From Streptomyces griseiscabiei (GTDB lineage Bacteria > Actinomycetota > Actinomycetes > Streptomycetales > Streptomycetaceae), in assembly GCF_020010925.1 (NCBI RefSeq), contig NZ_JAGJBZ010000002.1, positions 3,658,001 to 3,722,000 of the forward strand: a stretch of 64,000 nt of DNA, given 5' to 3'. Within the stretch, counting starts at the first letter, position 1. Every line of letters starts with the position of its first letter. The position numbers and the translations under genes were made by a program. Under the pieces are notes generated by a model. It saw nothing but the letters and a program-made list of their open reading frames with translations, searched no databases and was not told the origin of the DNA. Shown here one piece after another: positions 62,447-64,000 of this stretch.

Positions 62447-62731
62447 ATGACCATCCCCGGTTTCCACGCCGAGGCGGCCGTCCGCCGGAGCTCCGGCCGG
62501 TACACGACGGGCCGGCCCACCCGGAGCAGGCGCCGCGCCGCCGCCGAGCGGATCGTGCCCAGCTTCACCGAGGAGGAGCGTCAACAGCTGATCTTCTGCA
62601 ACCAGGGCGTGGACAACTGCCTGCGCGACTGCGAACCCCTGGCGGACGACTTCTACGAGTGGCAGCGGTGCAGCCAGACATGCTGGGGGTACTACGACCA
62701 GTGCGTCGCCGATCCACCGCTCGAATGGTAG
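62447..62731 (+). CDS. Cysteine-rich peptide B with PGFxAExA leader and symmetric CX3C framework
   Basis: 94 residues starting MTIPGFHAEAAVRRSSGRYT after GGGAG. The core has six cysteines spaced 6-3-12-3-6: a perfectly symmetric arrangement with two CX3C motifs (CLRDC and CSQTC), as in helical-hairpin disulfide peptides. Between them is an acidic/aromatic linker, and WGYYDQ follows. It differs from peptide A in cysteine number and spacing but shares the leader, so one machinery may process both. Confidence 0.78.
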   Translation: MTIPGFHAEAAVRRSSGRYTTGRPTRSRRRAAAERIVPSFTEEERQQLIFCNQGVDNCLRDCEPLADDFYEWQRCSQTCWGYYDQCVADPPLEW

Positions 62732-63230
62732 GCGCCCGTCGCACCCGCGTCATGGCGGGCCGGCACTCCGGCCGCGGCCCTGGTGATGGTGTTCAAGCTG
62801 GTGGAGTCCGCGCACATGCGCCGGACCCGCCGCTGCAGGCCGCACCGTCGGACACCGGCCCGGGTCGGCGCGACACCCTCACCCGGCTCGCTGCGGGTCG
62901 CGGCATCGTCCGTGCAAACCGTCCGTGCCGGCGGGGGTACAGGGACGGAGGCACTCGGCAGTGAGCCGATGGGCGCGTGAGGCAGGCCGAACGTGCGCCG
63001 CCTTGCCCGGCCCGGTGGCGTGTGCCTCGACGGTTGTGCGAAGCCGATGCCCGGCCGCCGCCCGAACGCGTGACAGGCTCCCACGGCTGAAGACGATCGA
63101 CGCCCCGGCAACGGCGCCAGGGCGCCACGTGACGGGTCAGCCGCAGGAGCTGTGGTGATCCACCGCGACGGGCGCCAGGGGCGCCACGAGACTCGGCGGC
63201 GCCCGTGATGGGAAGGGCGGCGCGGTTCGG
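62732..63230. other. Gene-free stretch before the LuxR gene
   Basis: About 500 bp with no supportable gene. A palindromic GGCGCCAGGGCGCCACG block at 63113-63129 recurs with one extra G at 63171-63188. Peptide B and the LuxR gene converge here, so terminator function is possible. Confidence 0.5.
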
Positions 63231-64000
63231 TCAGATGGATCCTACGGCCAGGGTTTTGAACTCACTGGGCAGATCCGCGCGCCTGGTCACGTTGAGCTTG
63301 CGGTAGACGCGGGTCAGATGCTGTTCCACCGTGCTGATGGTGACGCACAGTTGGTCGGCGATCTCACGGTTGGAGTTGCCCAGGGAGGCCAGGGACGCGA
63401 CCCGTCGCTCCGCGGCGCTGAGGGGATCGCGTGGAACGGTGCCCGGGGCGGGCGGTGTCTCCTCCCTGCAGCGCGGCGGCAGGGAGAGCTGCAGAGGTCC
63501 GGCGCCGCACACATCGGCCAGGTGCAGCGCCTGGTATAACGCTCGCCGTGCCTGTTCCGCCTCACCGATCGCGCGCTGCGCGGAACTCAACGCGGCCAGG
63601 GCCCGGGCCAGTTCGAGCCTGTCCCCGGTGAGCCGCAGGACACCGACCGCCTCCAGCAGCAGGCTCGCCCGGCGCCGCGGTTCGGCGATCTCGGCGAGCA
63701 GGCACATGGCGACACCGCGGCTGCGGGATTTGGCGCTGCCGGGGCGGGCCAGCTCCGCGTCCGCGAGTCGGCGGACCTGGTCCCGCTGCCCGAGGCGCAG
63801 ATGTGCGGCCGCCGCGCCGCTGCGCCAGGGCAGGAAGGCGGGCAGATCCATGTCCCAGGCGCGGGCCTGGTCGCCGCAGCGCAGAAAGTCGTCCAGGGCC
63901 GCGTGCACCCGGCCCGCGGCAAGGTGGTGATGGCCCCGGGCGTAGAGATACTGCAGGCCGTACCGTGACTCGAAAATCGCCTCCGGCACCGAGTGCCGCA
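63231..64000 (-). CDS. LuxR-family regulator, C-terminal part (large LAL type), cut by the window edge
   Basis: At least 256 codons open to the edge; a GTG at 63989 is internal rather than a start. Helical TPR-like repeats (LDDFLRCGDQARAW, LELARALAALSSAQRAI) precede the C-terminal LuxR HTH: LSAAERRVASLASLGNSNREIADQLCVTISTVEQHL. This is the end of a LAL regulator, whose N-terminal AAA ATPase lies outside. It may control the RiPP-like cassette or a neighbour. Confidence 0.9.
   Translation of the reverse strand, partial: RHSVPEAIFESRYGLQYLYARGHHHLAAGRVHAALDDFLRCGDQARAWDMDLPAFLPWRSGAAAAHLRLGQRDQVRRLADAELARPGSAKSRSRGVAMCLLAEIAEPRRRASLLLEAVGVLRLTGDRLELARALAALSSAQRAIGEAEQARRALYQALHLADVCGAGPLQLSLPPRCREETPPAPGTVPRDPLSAAERRVASLASLGNSNREIADQLCVTISTVEQHLTRVYRKLNVTRRADLPSEFKTLAVGSI

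Overview
This is a GC-rich actinobacterial window, most likely Streptomyces or a close relative. The evidence is strong GC codon bias, frequent GTG starts, purine-rich ribosome sites, many ATGA/GTGA gene overlaps, and Streptomyces-type families (type II PKS, XRE/MAB_1171c/ImmA trio, large LuxR regulator). No housekeeping genes, rRNA or tRNA were seen, so this is accessory chromosome.

Region A (1-23,438, all minus strand) is one very long operon-like array read right to left. It starts with an angucycline core in the classical order: FAD oxygenase, small cyclase, KS-alpha, chain length factor, ACP, C9 ketoreductase, aromatase/cyclase, second FAD oxygenase, SDR reductase. Next come an MFS exporter, an FMN reductase, an acyl-CoA carboxylase epsilon-like protein, one UrdGT2-like C-glycosyltransferase and five deoxysugar enzymes. 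These five are enough for an NDP-D-olivose-type sugar: thymidylyltransferase, 4,6-dehydratase, 2,3-dehydratase, 3-ketoreductase and 4-ketoreductase, with no 3,5-epimerase. At its 3' end the array carries a second, discrete condensation set: a KASIII-fold pair (one active, one degenerate, laid out like PqsC/PqsB), a carboxyltransferase, a second ACP and a second KS. It continues off the left edge. The inferred product is a C-olivosylated, aquayamycin-type angucycline with an extra acyl-derived part.

Region B (23,439-38,857, plus strand) holds a 1.3-kb gene-poor promoter region, the ImmA/IrrE peptidase - MAB_1171c membrane protein - XRE regulator module, an InhA-type enoyl reductase behind a 16-bp near-palindrome, a DHA2 exporter, YceI, an NmrA-type reductase, a two-domain ABM-like protein and a methyltransferase. 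A tightly overlapping five-gene unit follows: P-loop kinase, GH3-type acyl-acid ligase, LCM-family methyltransferase, a degenerate arginyl-tRNA-synthetase-like protein, and an orphan. I regard this as the least explained biosynthetic unit here.

Region C (39,000-54,807) starts after a frameshifted transposase remnant. It is a catabolic island: P450 with flavodoxin and FAD reductase, amino-acid-type permease, D-2-hydroxyacid dehydrogenase, LysR, Baeyer-Villiger monooxygenase, aldehyde dehydrogenase, FAH-family hydrolase, a 930-residue FAD/Fe-S D-2-hydroxyacid oxidase, TetR and a cupin. Four copies of one 19-bp motif (CTRACTAACGNNNGKTAGY) lie in three of its promoter regions and probably mark a TetR regulon.

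Region D (54,941-64,000) contains an MFS transporter, an IS5-type transposase scrap, a two-component system, a small membrane protein and then a RiPP-like cassette. The cassette has an S8 peptidase, a PatG-domain protein, a small CGGC protein and two 94-residue cysteine-rich peptides sharing a PGFxAExA-type leader but with different cysteine frameworks. A partial large LuxR regulator runs off the right edge.
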